Source: Loktanella sp. (GTDB lineage Bacteria > Pseudomonadota > Alphaproteobacteria > Rhodobacterales > Rhodobacteraceae). Taken from it: 36,254 bases of DNA. Below, piece by piece: positions 19,332-27,569 of this stretch. The first letter of the stretch is position 1, and every line of letters starts with the position of its first letter. Made by a program: the position numbers and the translations under genes. Under the pieces are notes generated by a model that saw nothing but the letters and a program-made list of their open reading frames with translations, did no database searches and was not told where the DNA came from. The stretch covers positions 1 to 36,254 of the forward strand of contig JAIVHI010000008.1 in the NCBI GenBank assembly GCA_020201155.1, given 5' to 3'.

Positions 19332-20612
19332 TTAGCCGGCTTGCTCGGCTGCGTCCGAGAGGTTCACCTCGTGGACGGAGTGAGCAAGCTTGCAGATTTC
19401 CTTGCGGGCGGCGTTCTTGGGCTGACCAACCGCCAGCGGGACGCCGTGATCGGCGTTCTGACCGACGATCTTTCCGCCGTCGGGGATCAGGACTTCGACC
19501 GAAATTCCAAGCGAATCCGCCAATCGCTTGATCCGGCTTTTGCCGTTGAGATCGGTAAACCCGGGTGCGCGGTTCAGAACGAAACGCAGCTTTTCAAACG
19601 GAAGCTCTTCGGCCTGCAAGGCACGCTTGAGCCGCAGCGTATTTTGGGCAGACCGCATGTCCAACTCGAGCGTCGCAAAATAGACGTGCGTGGCCTCCAG
19701 CACGGTTTGCGACCATTCGACCATGGTGGATGGCATGTCGATCACGACGTAGTCGAAGTTGGTGCGCGCCACTTCCAGGACCCGAGAGATGTCCTCGGGT
19801 GTCACCAGATCGAGCGGGATCATGTCCAAGGGCGCGGTCAGGACGTGCAGCTTTTCCTCGAATGTCGAAAGCGCCTGCATGAAGCTTTCGCTGTCCATCG
19901 AGGCCGTGTCCGACAAAAGCTCCAGCACGGTTTCGCGGCGCGGCAGGTCAAGGAAGGTCGAAGCCGACCCGAACTGCAGGTCTAAATCGATGAGACAGAC
20001 ACTGGGTGCATCCGATTTGGCTTCTTTCTTGCGCCGCTTCTTGACGGTGTCGTTCACCGTCGCCAGCTCCCATGCCAGATTGACAGCCAGCGTGGTCGCA
20101 CCCGTGCCGCCCGCCATGCCGTGAACGGCGATCAGGACGGCCTCGCGGTCACCGGTGGCCTTGAGCTTGGTGCCTTCGCTGGGGGCTATGGGGACTTCGG
20201 CAGGCGGCGTCAGGACGCGTTCGATCGCATTGGCCAGTTCGTTTTCCGGAAGCGGGTAGGGGACGAATTCGTCGCCGCCTTCACGCAGCAGCTTGTGCAG
20301 GGCCGCCGGGCTGACATCCTCTGCGATCAGAATGACCTTGATGTCATGCGCCTTCGCTTCGGCGATGACCTGACTGATGAGGTCGAGGTTGTCCTCGTCT
20401 TCTTCGTCCATCGCGATCGCCACGAACTTCAGGCCCGCGGCATCGGGTTGTGCAAGAAATGCAATGGCGTCCTCGAACCCGAGATCACCCCAGCTGTCAC
20501 CCATCGCGGTTTCCATGTCTTCGATCAGAAGATCGAAGATCTGAACGTCACGACTGATGGTGCAGGCCGCAATGGGCTCTGCTTCGGTCTTCAGAATTGC
20601 GTTGCTGCTCAT
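19332..20612 (-). CDS. cpaE: Tad pilus assembly protein CpaE (ParA/MinD-like)
   Basis: CpaE (TadZ) localises the Tad machinery, often to a cell pole. The 426-residue product has an N-terminal receiver-like domain (about 20-135), then a ParA/MinD-type ATPase domain (155-410). The P-loop-like GMAGGTGATT (165-174) lacks the ParA signature lysine, as in many CpaE proteins. CLIDLDLQFG and YVVIDMPST follow. The start ATG 20612 has GAGGAC upstream. It opens the promoter-distal group cpaE-cpaF-tadB-tadC; a 14-bp hairpin at 20824-20857 lies between it and the OmpA-like gene, so it may have its own promoter in 20613-20823. I could not identify clear -35/-10 boxes there. Confidence 0.9.
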   Translation of the reverse strand: MSSNAILKTEAEPIAACTISRDVQIFDLLIEDMETAMGDSWGDLGFEDAIAFLAQPDAAGLKFVAIAMDEEDEDNLDLISQVIAEAKAHDIKVILIAEDVSPAALHKLLREGGDEFVPYPLPENELANAIERVLTPPAEVPIAPSEGTKLKATGDREAVLIAVHGMAGGTGATTLAVNLAWELATVNDTVKKRRKKEAKSDAPSVCLIDLDLQFGSASTFLDLPRRETVLELLSDTASMDSESFMQALSTFEEKLHVLTAPLDMIPLDLVTPEDISRVLEVARTNFDYVVIDMPSTMVEWSQTVLEATHVYFATLELDMRSAQNTLRLKRALQAEELPFEKLRFVLNRAPGFTDLNGKSRIKRLADSLGISVEVLIPDGGKIVGQNADHGVPLAVGQPKNAARKEICKLAHSVHEVNLSDAAEQAG

Positions 20613-20823
20613 GGCTCATCGTCCTCGTCAATCCGGGGCATTCCGCAAAGAGCGAGCGGAGCAAAGAGGCCCCCACATCGCCTGAACGGTTCGGTTCGAT
20701 TGCCTTGGGCAGAACGGACCGATCCCTTTAGACGTGTTTTTGCAGGCAACTAAGGCGGAATTGGGACGAAAAAGCTTCCATTGTGCGGAAACGGGGAACG
20801 ATGGCAGCGCTGGCCTTCGAATG

Positions 20824-20857
20824 TTGAAACGCGCGGGTCAGTGCCCGCGCGTTTCAA
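20824..20857 (-). terminator. Strong inverted repeat between OmpA-like gene and cpaE
   Basis: A perfect 14-bp stem, TTGAAACGCGCGGG (20824-20837) and CCCGCGCGTTTCAA (20844-20857), has a 6-base loop. It lies 24 bp beyond the stop of the OmpA-like gene in the direction of transcription. There is no good T run, so it may be a terminator, an attenuator or an mRNA-stabilising structure that separates upstream and downstream Tad genes. Confidence 0.7.
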
Positions 20858-20881
20858 GAACGTCGTGTTTCGGCGGCCAGA

Positions 20882-21523
20882 TTAGCCGCCCTCGGTCACG
20901 GTCGTGGCCGTCGCCGTATTCTGCGGCTGCGCGCTTTGGACGTATTCACGGAAGATGACTTCAGCATACTTCCCGTTCAGCAACGTCGGGTGGTTTTCGA
21001 CGAAACCGGTGACCTCTGTCACGGTGCGACGGTTTTGACGCTCGCGGCCTTCGGTCACGACAAGCGGGCGCTGCTCGCCGAAGGAAACGACAGCTTCCAG
21101 TCGCGACCGGTTGACGCCCTGACCCACGAGGAAGTTCACCACCGCATTGGCCCGTTGCTGGCCCAGTCGTTGGTTGTAACTGGAAGATCCGACAAGATCG
21201 GTGTGCCCGAAGACCTTGAACCTGATTTCCGGGAACTGTTTGATCCAGTTGGCCTGTTCGATCAGGATCGCCTGCGCGGTGCCGTCAAGGGCCGCACTGT
21301 TGAAGGGGAAGGTGACCATCGCGTTCACTTCCGCTTCGAAACGGCGTTGCAGGTTGATGCGGTACTCGGCGGCATTGGTCTGCGCCAGCGTGTTGTTCAT
21401 GGTTGCATCGCCAAAACCGCGGTCGAGCTGCGCGCCAGCTTCCTGGTTGAAAGTCGATGCGTTCGGGCTTGCACAGCCGGCCAAGGCAAGGGCTGCAGCG
21501 ACGAGGGAAAAGTGGGTTTTCAT
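20882..21523 (-). CDS. OmpA-family lipoprotein in the Tad locus
   Basis: A 213-residue predicted lipoprotein: signal peptide with lipobox LAGC (Cys17), a short spacer, a helical stretch (about 40-70), then an OmpA-like peptidoglycan-binding domain (about 65-180). Within it are VFGHTDLVGSSSYNQ, LGQQRANAV and a modified NRRTV. It lies 13 bp after cpaC, with GGAG upstream of ATG 21523, so it is co-transcribed with the secretin gene. By analogy it could tether the secretin to the cell wall. That is inference; it is not a standard named Tad component. The frame starts far upstream in cpaC (21703), but the signal peptide and ribosome binding site fix the start at 21523. Confidence 0.85.
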   Translation of the reverse strand: MKTHFSLVAAALALAGCASPNASTFNQEAGAQLDRGFGDATMNNTLAQTNAAEYRINLQRRFEAEVNAMVTFPFNSAALDGTAQAILIEQANWIKQFPEIRFKVFGHTDLVGSSSYNQRLGQQRANAVVNFLVGQGVNRSRLEAVVSFGEQRPLVVTEGRERQNRRTVTEVTGFVENHPTLLNGKYAEVIFREYVQSAQPQNTATATTVTEGG

Positions 21524-21536
21524 CGTGACGCTCCGA

Positions 21537-22964
21537 TCAATCGTCAAGGACGTAGCCGTAGGACCCCGAAAAGTCCTGACGTGCCACTTCGCCAGCGCCA
21601 CCGGTCTTGGGGGCGTTTTCAGCTTCGACGCGACCGAAAAGGAAGAGATCCCGTTCGGTCGGGGGTTGGACACGATCCGTGGGCAGGGCCAACGCCTCGC
21701 CACGGGTCGGGGTGACCAGATGCGGCGTGACGATAATCACAAGCTCGGTCTGGCGCCGGCTGTATTCCGCACTGCGGAACAGGCTGCCGAGAATGGGAAT
21801 GTCCCCGGCCCAAGGCACCTGACCGGTGAGATCGGTGAAGTCGTCGGACAAAAGGCCCGCGATCGCAAAGCTTTCGCCATCGCGCATCTCCACGGTGGTC
21901 GAGGTTTCGCGGCGCCGGAAAGCGTCGATCGAGAAGCCGCCTGCTGTTATGCCGTTTGCCGTGTCGACCGACGACACCGCCGCATTCAGTTCCAGATTGA
22001 TGATGTCCTGATCGATGACACGCGGAATGAAGTTCAGTTCTACACCGAAGGGCTTGTATTCGACACTGACGCCGCCGTCTCCGTTGTTGACCGGAATGGG
22101 GTATTCGCCACCTGCGAGGAACTTGGCCTCTTGCCCTGAAAGTGCGGTCAGGTTCGGTTCGGCCAATGTCCGCACGACACCGCGTGCTTCCAGCGCTTCG
22201 AGCAGGATACCGACTTCAAGGCCGCCGGCATTGAACCCGAACAGAAATGCGCCGTTGTTCTCGCCCGGACCCGGCAAGGTGCCGCCGGTCCCGCCGGAAA
22301 CGCCGCCGGCCGAGGCCAGTGCATTGGTGCCGGCCGACAGGCCAAGATCGCCGCCCAACCCGGTGCCTTGCAGCGCGATAGAGGACGACAGCGACTTTGA
22401 AACCGATCGCTGCATCTCGGCAAAGCGCACCTTCAGCATGACTTGCTGCGTGCCGCCGACGCTCATCAGGTTCGAGACGCGCTCCGGGGCATAGCGTTCG
22501 GCAAGGGACAGGGCCCGATCAAGCCGCGAGATGGACGACACGGTGCCCGACAGGACGATCCCGTTGTTGGCCGTGCGCACCTCGATAGGCTCGCCTGGCA
22601 GGATCTGTTCCAGCCGTTCCTTGAACTCGGCAATGTCGGGCGTCACGTGGACCTCGACATTGGTGATCAGACGGCCATCGGCGCCCAGAAGGGTCAGCGT
22701 CGTCCGTCCGGGTTCCTTGCCCAGCACGTAGATCGACCGATCAGAAAGCGACGAGATGTCTGCGATCCCAGGATTTGCGATGGAAAGTTCGGTAAAGGGC
22801 CTGTCGCTTTCGACGACGACGGCCCGGTTCATGGGCACATTCAGTGCCGATGACGGGGTGCCGCGGACGACCCTCAGGGTTTCGGCGGCAACGGACGTCG
22901 GAACATGCGCAACTGCCATTGTCAGGCCCGCAAGTGCGGCCTTCAATAGATCTCTGTATGTCAT
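21537..22964 (-). CDS. cpaC: Tad outer-membrane secretin CpaC/RcpA
   Basis: CpaC is the secretin ring through which the Flp pilus crosses the outer membrane. The 475-residue product has a signal peptide (about 1-27, ending VAAE), an N-terminal pilus-assembly domain (30-105), a BON-like domain (110-170) and a C-terminal secretin domain (about 225-430). The secretin domain contains VRTLAEPNLTALSGQ, FLAGGEYPIPV and VPWAGDIPILGSLFRS. A Gly/Ala-rich loop sits at about 200-245. ATG 22964 is preceded by GAGGCAGG. A hairpin and 219 bp separate it from cpaB, which may allow separate expression. Intact. Confidence 0.94.
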   Translation of the reverse strand: MTYRDLLKAALAGLTMAVAHVPTSVAAETLRVVRGTPSSALNVPMNRAVVVESDRPFTELSIANPGIADISSLSDRSIYVLGKEPGRTTLTLLGADGRLITNVEVHVTPDIAEFKERLEQILPGEPIEVRTANNGIVLSGTVSSISRLDRALSLAERYAPERVSNLMSVGGTQQVMLKVRFAEMQRSVSKSLSSSIALQGTGLGGDLGLSAGTNALASAGGVSGGTGGTLPGPGENNGAFLFGFNAGGLEVGILLEALEARGVVRTLAEPNLTALSGQEAKFLAGGEYPIPVNNGDGGVSVEYKPFGVELNFIPRVIDQDIINLELNAAVSSVDTANGITAGGFSIDAFRRRETSTTVEMRDGESFAIAGLLSDDFTDLTGQVPWAGDIPILGSLFRSAEYSRRQTELVIIVTPHLVTPTRGEALALPTDRVQPPTERDLFLFGRVEAENAPKTGGAGEVARQDFSGSYGYVLDD

Positions 22965-23124
22965 TGTGACCTGCCTCTATTGATCACGCCTCTTGCCGGG
23001 ATTTGCCCCGATCGTTGCCGTGACCATGGCTGCATCCCGCATTTATTGCAAGAATCAATGCGTTGGCATGCAAAGCTGATGTGGGTAAAGGGCAACAGAT
23101 CGGAAAACTTGCGCGCAAACAGAC

Positions 23125-23145
23125 AGGGCGCCCGATGGGCGCCCT
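23125..23145 (-). terminator. GC-rich hairpin between cpaB and cpaC
   Basis: A perfect 9-bp stem, AGGGCGCCC (23125-23133) and GGGCGCCCT (23137-23145), has a 3-base loop. It lies 39 bp beyond the cpaB stop on the minus strand and is followed only by a weak T-rich stretch. It may terminate or attenuate the flp-cpaB transcript, giving pilin more mRNA than the downstream machinery. Confidence 0.65.
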
Positions 23146-23183
23146 TGCTGATTTCGTTGGATCTTTTGCCACTCTGACGGGGA

Positions 23184-24035
23184 TCAGTCGCGGCAGGGGA
23201 TCGGGATGCTCACGACCTCTGCACCGCGCCTTTGACGGATCGAACAGGTTTCGGGCGGCGCCTCCGGGGCGGGCGCCGGGGCGGCCTCGCGGGGTTCGGG
23301 CAGACCCAGCAGCATGCGCTGATCGACCTCGATGTTCGAGACAACGGTGTCGTCATCGACGCCAAGAAGCGACAGGGTAAGAGCGCCGGTCGATTGCGCC
23401 TGCGTCAGAAACGCCACGTCTTCGGGGCTGACCTGCACGGTCACGGTGCGGGCGACGCTTGCGTTGGCGCGCTCTGCATCCGCGGACTGGTCGACCGCGA
23501 TCAGCGGCACGCGCGACCGGATCAGTTGCGTCATCCTGTTGTTGTTGACGGTGCCGGTCCAGTAGATGTCCACGCGGTCACCCGGGCGCAGGAAGCCTGA
23601 TACACCCGACGACACATCGACGCGGACCGTGAAGGCGCGCATGCCTGGATCAAGGCGAGTCGTAATGCCGGCCTGCTCGCCGGGTGCGGTCACTTTCGAT
23701 GCCAAAAGAGGTTCGTTCACCTCGATCGACCGAAGGGCGAGGCGCCGTACGTCCAAACCTTCGGGAAAAAGCTCTTCTTCGGTGGTGAACACACCTTCTG
23801 GAAGCGAGGCTTTCGCATACTGGATCAAGCCAACGTCGTCCGGTGTGATTTCCTGTCCATAGCGCAGCTGCGTTGTCGGCGCATAGACTTGCACGGTTTC
23901 GACAGTCTGCTGGGCCTGCGCGCGGACTTGCTGCAGGGCATTCGTCTGCTGGTCCATGTAGCCTTTCACCATGTAAACGGCGAATCCGGCAAGTCCCATT
24001 CCGACGAGAAGTACCAGAGCGAATACAGCACGCAT
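23184..24035 (-). CDS. cpaB: Flp pilus assembly protein CpaB/RcpC
   Basis: CpaB (RcpC) is a periplasmic protein anchored by one N-terminal helix and associated with the CpaC secretin. The 283-residue product has a membrane anchor (about 3-25), a SAF-type domain (about 48-115, with APTTQLRYGQEITPDDV) and a CpaB/RcpC domain (125-245, containing GFLRPGDRVDIYW). The tail is Pro/Ala-rich with two Cys (C-terminal 50 residues). ATG 24035 is chosen because AAAGGA lies about 9 bases upstream and the anchor begins there. Notably, no stop in the same frame separates it from the upstream flp pilin. Confidence 0.9.
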   Translation of the reverse strand: MRAVFALVLLVGMGLAGFAVYMVKGYMDQQTNALQQVRAQAQQTVETVQVYAPTTQLRYGQEITPDDVGLIQYAKASLPEGVFTTEEELFPEGLDVRRLALRSIEVNEPLLASKVTAPGEQAGITTRLDPGMRAFTVRVDVSSGVSGFLRPGDRVDIYWTGTVNNNRMTQLIRSRVPLIAVDQSADAERANASVARTVTVQVSPEDVAFLTQAQSTGALTLSLLGVDDDTVVSNIEVDQRMLLGLPEPREAAPAPAPEAPPETCSIRQRRGAEVVSIPIPCRD

Positions 24036-24057
24036 TTTAGTGATTCCTTTAACTGGG

Positions 24058-24073
24058 CATCCAAGTTTGGATG
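24058..24073. repeat. Short perfect palindrome between flp and cpaB
   Basis: CATCCAA and TTGGATG arms (minus strand) surround two bases, giving a 16-bp inverted repeat in the flp-cpaB spacer 23 bp upstream of cpaB. It could be an intercistronic mRNA hairpin or a protein-binding site. Confidence 0.5.
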
Positions 24074-24100
24074 TCGTTGTAGATCCGCATCTAGCAGCCG

Positions 24101-24299
24101 CTACTCGTCGGGGAGCGTCCTCAAGTTCGGACTGGGCGGTCATGTCGTTGGAAACTTTGTTTGCCAAATCGCCAATGCCACCGCTGACAGTGGACCCAAC
24201 GGCCAAGCCCAGTGCCACGATGGCGGCGGTCAGGACGACCCAGTCAACAGTCACGGCACCGTCTTCGTCGTTGCGGAAGTTCTTGATAAAGTTAAGCAT
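24101..24299 (-). CDS. flp: Flp-type pilin; frame lacks its own stop
   Basis: This encodes the major Flp (type IVb) pilin. The N terminus MLNFIKNFRNDEDGAVTVDW is a short leader with the Gly-Ala processing site followed by Glu-to-Val substitution, then a hydrophobic helix (about 20-45) typical of Flp. The start ATG 24299 has GAGGAGA upstream. The pilin should end after about 65 residues: a TAG lies at 24101-24103, but it is one base out of frame. In the frame as given, the pilin reads on through spacer-like sequence into cpaB (24035). One extra C in the CCCC run at 24110-24113 would explain this and give a C terminus DAPDE. The end coordinate given assumes that correction. Confidence 0.75.
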
Positions 24300-24649
24300 G
24301 TGTCTCTCCTCAGAGTTCGCTGTTTCAATTTCACCTCGCCGGATCATTTCAGGCCGGCCTCTTGTTTGGCCCGATCCCCGTCTTGGATGAGGACATATAG
24401 CTGTCAGAATGCGGCACTATTTGGACCCAGTTGTAGCATTTTGTGGGAGAGGCGTTTTTCCCTGATTTTAATGGTCAAGTCACTGATTTTACGGACAAAA
24501 ATAATGCAGAAAATTCGATTCAGCCTGTTAAGGCGTTGCCTGCTTGCGCCGAATGGGATCAAAATCGGGCCTTTGTTTCCGGTTTGGTATCGAAAGCCTG
24601 CGTTATTTGGCAGGGTCGCTTCAAAACATCCGTGAGCAGGATCAAGAAA
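24300..24649. promoter_or_regulatory. Divergent intergenic region between flp and the transglycosylase gene
   Basis: These 350 bp contain no convincing gene and are AT-rich for this window. They must hold the flp promoter (minus) and the transglycosylase promoter (plus). Two identical copies of CTGATTTTA at 24462-24470 and 24483-24491 are 21 bp apart, start to start, which is two helical turns. An AATAAT at 24500-24505 is a possible -10 box for the plus strand, without a good -35. On the minus strand TATATG near 24401 is a possible flp -10 box. All box calls are weak. Confidence 0.45.
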
Positions 24650-25468
24650 ATGAAGAAATGCATCTCCGCCACCGCCGCGGTCGTCATCGCCCTTGCCTCG
24701 CCTTTGTCCGCGCAGGACAGGCTGCAGGCCGACTTCACCTTCAAGCGCGTGGGCGTCCCAAGCAGCGGGGCGAACCGGATCACGGTGCAGGTCACACCGC
24801 GGTCGCCTGCCAGCCCGGCCTCGCCCGGTGGTGCGGGGGCCACGAACGCGAGTGCGCCTGTCATTCCCCCCGTGTCCGAACTGGAATGGTTCTGGGGCGA
24901 AGTGCCGACCGCGCGCGACGCCAGCGGTGCGGTCCGCATCCAGCAGGCCCTGAAGGTCATCGCGAACCCGCCCAGCGGCAAAACGGTTCCCGCCCCCCGG
25001 TTGCAGACGCTGCAGGATATCGCCAATGCCCACGGCCTCGATATCCTGCGGGAAACCGTAGGGACCGAGGTCTCACCCGCCCTTGTTCTGGCGGTGATCG
25101 CCGTGGAAAGTGCGGGGCGGACCGGTGCGGAAAGCCATGCGGGCGCACAGGGGCTGATGCAACTGATGCCCGACACGGCCGCGCGTTTCGGGGTGACCGA
25201 CAGCCTGAACCCCGCCGACAACATCAAGGGCGGCGTGGCTTACCTTGGCTGGCTGCAAAAGCATTTCGACAATGACGCGGTGCTGGTGCTTGCGGGCTAC
25301 AACGCGGGCGAGGGGGCGGTGCGCGACAACGACGGTGTTCCGCCCTACGCCGAAACGCGGGGCTATGTCCCCAAGGTGCTGGCCGCCTGGACCGTGGCCA
25401 AGGGGCTCTGCGTGACGCCCCCGCAACTGCTGACGGATGGCTGCGTCTTCAACGTGAACAGCAGCTGA
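24650..25468 (+). CDS. Lytic transglycosylase (SLT domain)
   Basis: A secreted lytic murein transglycosylase of 272 residues that cleaves the MurNAc-GlcNAc bond to form 1,6-anhydro ends. Signal peptide 1-22 (ends SAQ). A Pro/Ala/Ser-rich linker lies at about 50-75. The SLT domain occupies about 138-250, with catalytic Glu153 in VIAVESAG, then GAQGLMQLMPDTA (166-178) and GYNAGEGAV (216-224), the standard family 1 motifs. ATG 24650 has GCAGGA at 24636-24641. It is divergent from flp, so it could remodel peptidoglycan for pilus passage, but many such enzymes are general housekeeping proteins. It ends in a shared terminator with scoB. Confidence 0.9.
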   Translation: MKKCISATAAVVIALASPLSAQDRLQADFTFKRVGVPSSGANRITVQVTPRSPASPASPGGAGATNASAPVIPPVSELEWFWGEVPTARDASGAVRIQQALKVIANPPSGKTVPAPRLQTLQDIANAHGLDILRETVGTEVSPALVLAVIAVESAGRTGAESHAGAQGLMQLMPDTAARFGVTDSLNPADNIKGGVAYLGWLQKHFDNDAVLVLAGYNAGEGAVRDNDGVPPYAETRGYVPKVLAAWTVAKGLCVTPPQLLTDGCVFNVNSS

Positions 25469-25474
25469 AACGCA

Positions 25475-25500
25475 AAGGGCCGGTCAGATGACCGGCCCTT
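25475..25500. terminator. Bidirectional terminator between transglycosylase and scoB
   Basis: A perfect 12-bp stem, AAGGGCCGGTCA (25475-25486) and TGACCGGCCCTT (25489-25500), lies between two convergent genes. Its end sequences pair AA with TT, so it can work in both directions. Confidence 0.9.
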
Positions 25501-25518
25501 GTCGTCCTAAGTCCCGGG

Positions 25519-26142
25519 TCAGAGGATCGTGGCTTCGGTTGCGGCGCGAATCTCTTCCTCGGTGACGCCGTCCGCCGTTTCGACGATTTTCAAGCCGCCC
25601 TCGACCACGTCCAAAACGCCCAGATTGGTGATGATACGGTCCACGACGCCCGCGCCGGTCAGCGGCAGGGTGCATTCCCTGAGCAGCTTGCTGTCGCCGT
25701 GCTTGTTGGTGTGGTCCATCACGACGATCACGCGGCGAACGCCCGCGACAAGGTCCATCGCACCGCCCATGCCCTTGACCAGCTTGCCGGGGATCATCCA
25801 GTTCGCCAGATCACCGTTCTCGGCCACTTCCATGGCACCGAGGATCGCGGCGGCGATCTTGCCGCCCCGGATCATGCCGAAGGACGTGGCGCTGTCGAAA
25901 TAGGCGGTGCGCTTGAGTTCGGTGATCGTCTGCTTGCCCGCATTGATCAGGTCGGCGTCCTCTTCGCCCTCGTAAGGAAAGGGGCCCATGCCCAGCATGC
26001 CGTTTTCGGATTGCAGGGTGATCTCCTTGTCGCCGACATAGTTGGCCACCAGCGTCGGGATGCCGATGCCAAGGTTCACATACATCCCGTCCTCAAGTTC
26101 CTGCGCGGCCCGTTCGGCCATCTGGTTTCTGTCCCAAGGCAT
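25519..26142 (-). CDS. scoB: Succinyl-CoA:3-ketoacid CoA-transferase, beta subunit
   Basis: ScoB is the catalytic beta subunit of the enzyme (SCOT) that moves CoA from succinyl-CoA to acetoacetate, in ketone body and polyhydroxybutyrate use. The 207-residue product has [10 protein letters not shown] (23-32), the catalytic Glu46 in [24 protein letters not shown], and a glycine-rich [14 protein letters not shown]. It starts at ATG 26142, overlapping the scoA stop by one base (TAATG). Full length. The upstream in-frame extension to 26304 runs inside scoA and is ignored. Confidence 0.94.
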   Translation of the reverse strand: MPWDRNQMAERAAQELEDGMYVNLGIGIPTLVANYVGDKEITLQSENGMLGMGPFPYEGEEDADLINAGKQTITELKRTAYFDSATSFGMIRGGKIAAAILGAMEVAENGDLANWMIPGKLVKGMGGAMDLVAGVRRVIVVMDHTNKHGDSKLLRECTLPLTGAGVVDRIITNLGVLDVVEGGLKIVETADGVTEEEIRAATEATIL

Positions 26143-26846
26143 TACACGGCCTCCTTCTTGCGGGTCGTGCGCTGTTCGATGCGCTTTTCGTGGTCGCCCT
26201 GGATCAGGCGGTGCACGTAGATGCCGGGCAGGTGGATGCCGTCGGGGTCCAGGGCGCCGGTCGGCACGATTTCCTCGACCTCGGCCACGCAGATTCGGCC
26301 ACACATGCCTGCGGGCACGTTGAAGTTGCGGGCCGTCTTGCGGAAGATCAGGTTGCCTGTCTCATCCGCTTTCCATGCCTTGATGATGGCAAGATCGGCG
26401 AAGATGCCGCGTTCCATGATGTAGGTCTCGCCGTCAAAGTCCTTGTGTTCCTTGCCTTCGGCGATCTGGGTGCCGACACCGGTCTTGGTGTAGAAGCCGG
26501 GGATGCCGGCGCCACCGGCGCGCATCCGTTCGGCCAGCGTGCCTTGGGGGTTGAACTCGACCTCCAGCTCGCCTTCGAGGTACTGGCGCATGAATTCGGC
26601 GTTTTCGCCCACGTAGGACGACATCATCTTCTTGACCTGCCTGCTTGCCAGAAGAATGCCGATGCCGAAATCATCCACGCCGGCATTGTTGGACGCAAAG
26701 GTCAAACCCTTGACGCCGCTGTCCTTGATTGCCTGCAGCAACAGTTCGGGAATACCACAAAGCCCGAAACCGCCTGCCGCGATGAGCATGTCATCGCGCA
26801 GCAGGCCGTCCAGTGCTGTCGTGGCGTTGTCGTAGATCTTTTTCAT
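26142..26846 (-). CDS. scoA: Succinyl-CoA:3-ketoacid CoA-transferase, alpha subunit
   Basis: ScoA is the alpha subunit of SCOT and forms the active enzyme with ScoB. The 234-residue product has the CoA-transferase family I motif [10 protein letters not shown] (25-34) and [15 protein letters not shown] (52-66). [15 protein letters not shown] follows at about 112-126 and GDHEKRIE near the C terminus. The ribosome binding site GGAGGG is 5 bases before ATG 26846. The two genes form an operon and end at the bidirectional terminator. Family length is normal. Confidence 0.95.
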   Translation of the reverse strand: MKKIYDNATTALDGLLRDDMLIAAGGFGLCGIPELLLQAIKDSGVKGLTFASNNAGVDDFGIGILLASRQVKKMMSSYVGENAEFMRQYLEGELEVEFNPQGTLAERMRAGGAGIPGFYTKTGVGTQIAEGKEHKDFDGETYIMERGIFADLAIIKAWKADETGNLIFRKTARNFNVPAGMCGRICVAEVEEIVPTGALDPDGIHLPGIYVHRLIQGDHEKRIEQRTTRKKEAV

Positions 26847-26925
26847 TCAGCCCTCCAACGCATCAGTTTGCAGGAAACTGACCGCGCGCCAAAGGACTGT
26901 CAACGGCTATGCCGCAGCGCAGAAG

Positions 26926-27468
26926 CTACAGAACGCGAACCTGCGTTCCGACTTCGGTCAGATTGAAAAGCTCTTCGATCTGGGGGTTGAAGAGGCCGAT
27001 GCAGCCGTCGGATGACGGACGCCCGATCTTGCGCGTGTCGTGTGTGCCGTGGATCAGGTAGGCGGGCCAGGACAGATACATCGCATGGGTGCCCAGCGGG
27101 TTGTCGGGGCCGGGGGGCATGTATTCCCAGCCGAAACGTTCGCGCTGGCTTTGCGTCGGTGTCCAGTCGGGGCCGACGCGCTTGCGCGTGATTTCCGTGT
27201 ACCCGCGCTTGGTCAGATCGTCGCTGAGCGGCACGGACGTCGGATAGACGCGGTAGTCGGTATCCGTGGCATTCCAGTAGTGAAGAATGCGTTCATTCGT
27301 GTTGGCCAGAATGGCGCCTTTGCCAAGGGTGTCGAAGTGGTCCTGCCACCGCTGGCGCGTGAAACTGGCGGTGTTGCGCGTGACTTCGGCCCGTACGAGC
27401 GACGGTGCGGTAAGTGCGACAGCCGAAAGACCGGCAAGAATCGTGCGGCGTGGAATGCGGTTGCTCAT
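26926..27468 (-). CDS. L,D-transpeptidase (YkuD domain), exported
   Basis: L,D-transpeptidases make 3-3 peptidoglycan cross-links or attach proteins to the wall. The 180-residue product has an N-terminal IPRRTILAGLSAVALTAPS signal with a twin-arginine, so export may be by Tat; the Sec route is also possible. The YkuD catalytic motif is HGTHDTRKIGRPSSDGCIGL, with HGT at 140-142 and nucleophile Cys156. ATG 27468 has GAGG about 6 bases upstream. It stands between scoA and topA on the same strand with no strong link to either. The frame is intact. Confidence 0.9.
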   Translation of the reverse strand: MSNRIPRRTILAGLSAVALTAPSLVRAEVTRNTASFTRQRWQDHFDTLGKGAILANTNERILHYWNATDTDYRVYPTSVPLSDDLTKRGYTEITRKRVGPDWTPTQSQRERFGWEYMPPGPDNPLGTHAMYLSWPAYLIHGTHDTRKIGRPSSDGCIGLFNPQIEELFNLTEVGTQVRVL

Positions 27469-27569
27469 CTTGACCTCATGAGTTTTTCATTCTGCTACGG
27501 TCAAAATGCCGTTTGCGTCAATGAAAACCGCTTCACGACGCCGTGTTGCGCGAACCCCCGCCTGAGCGG

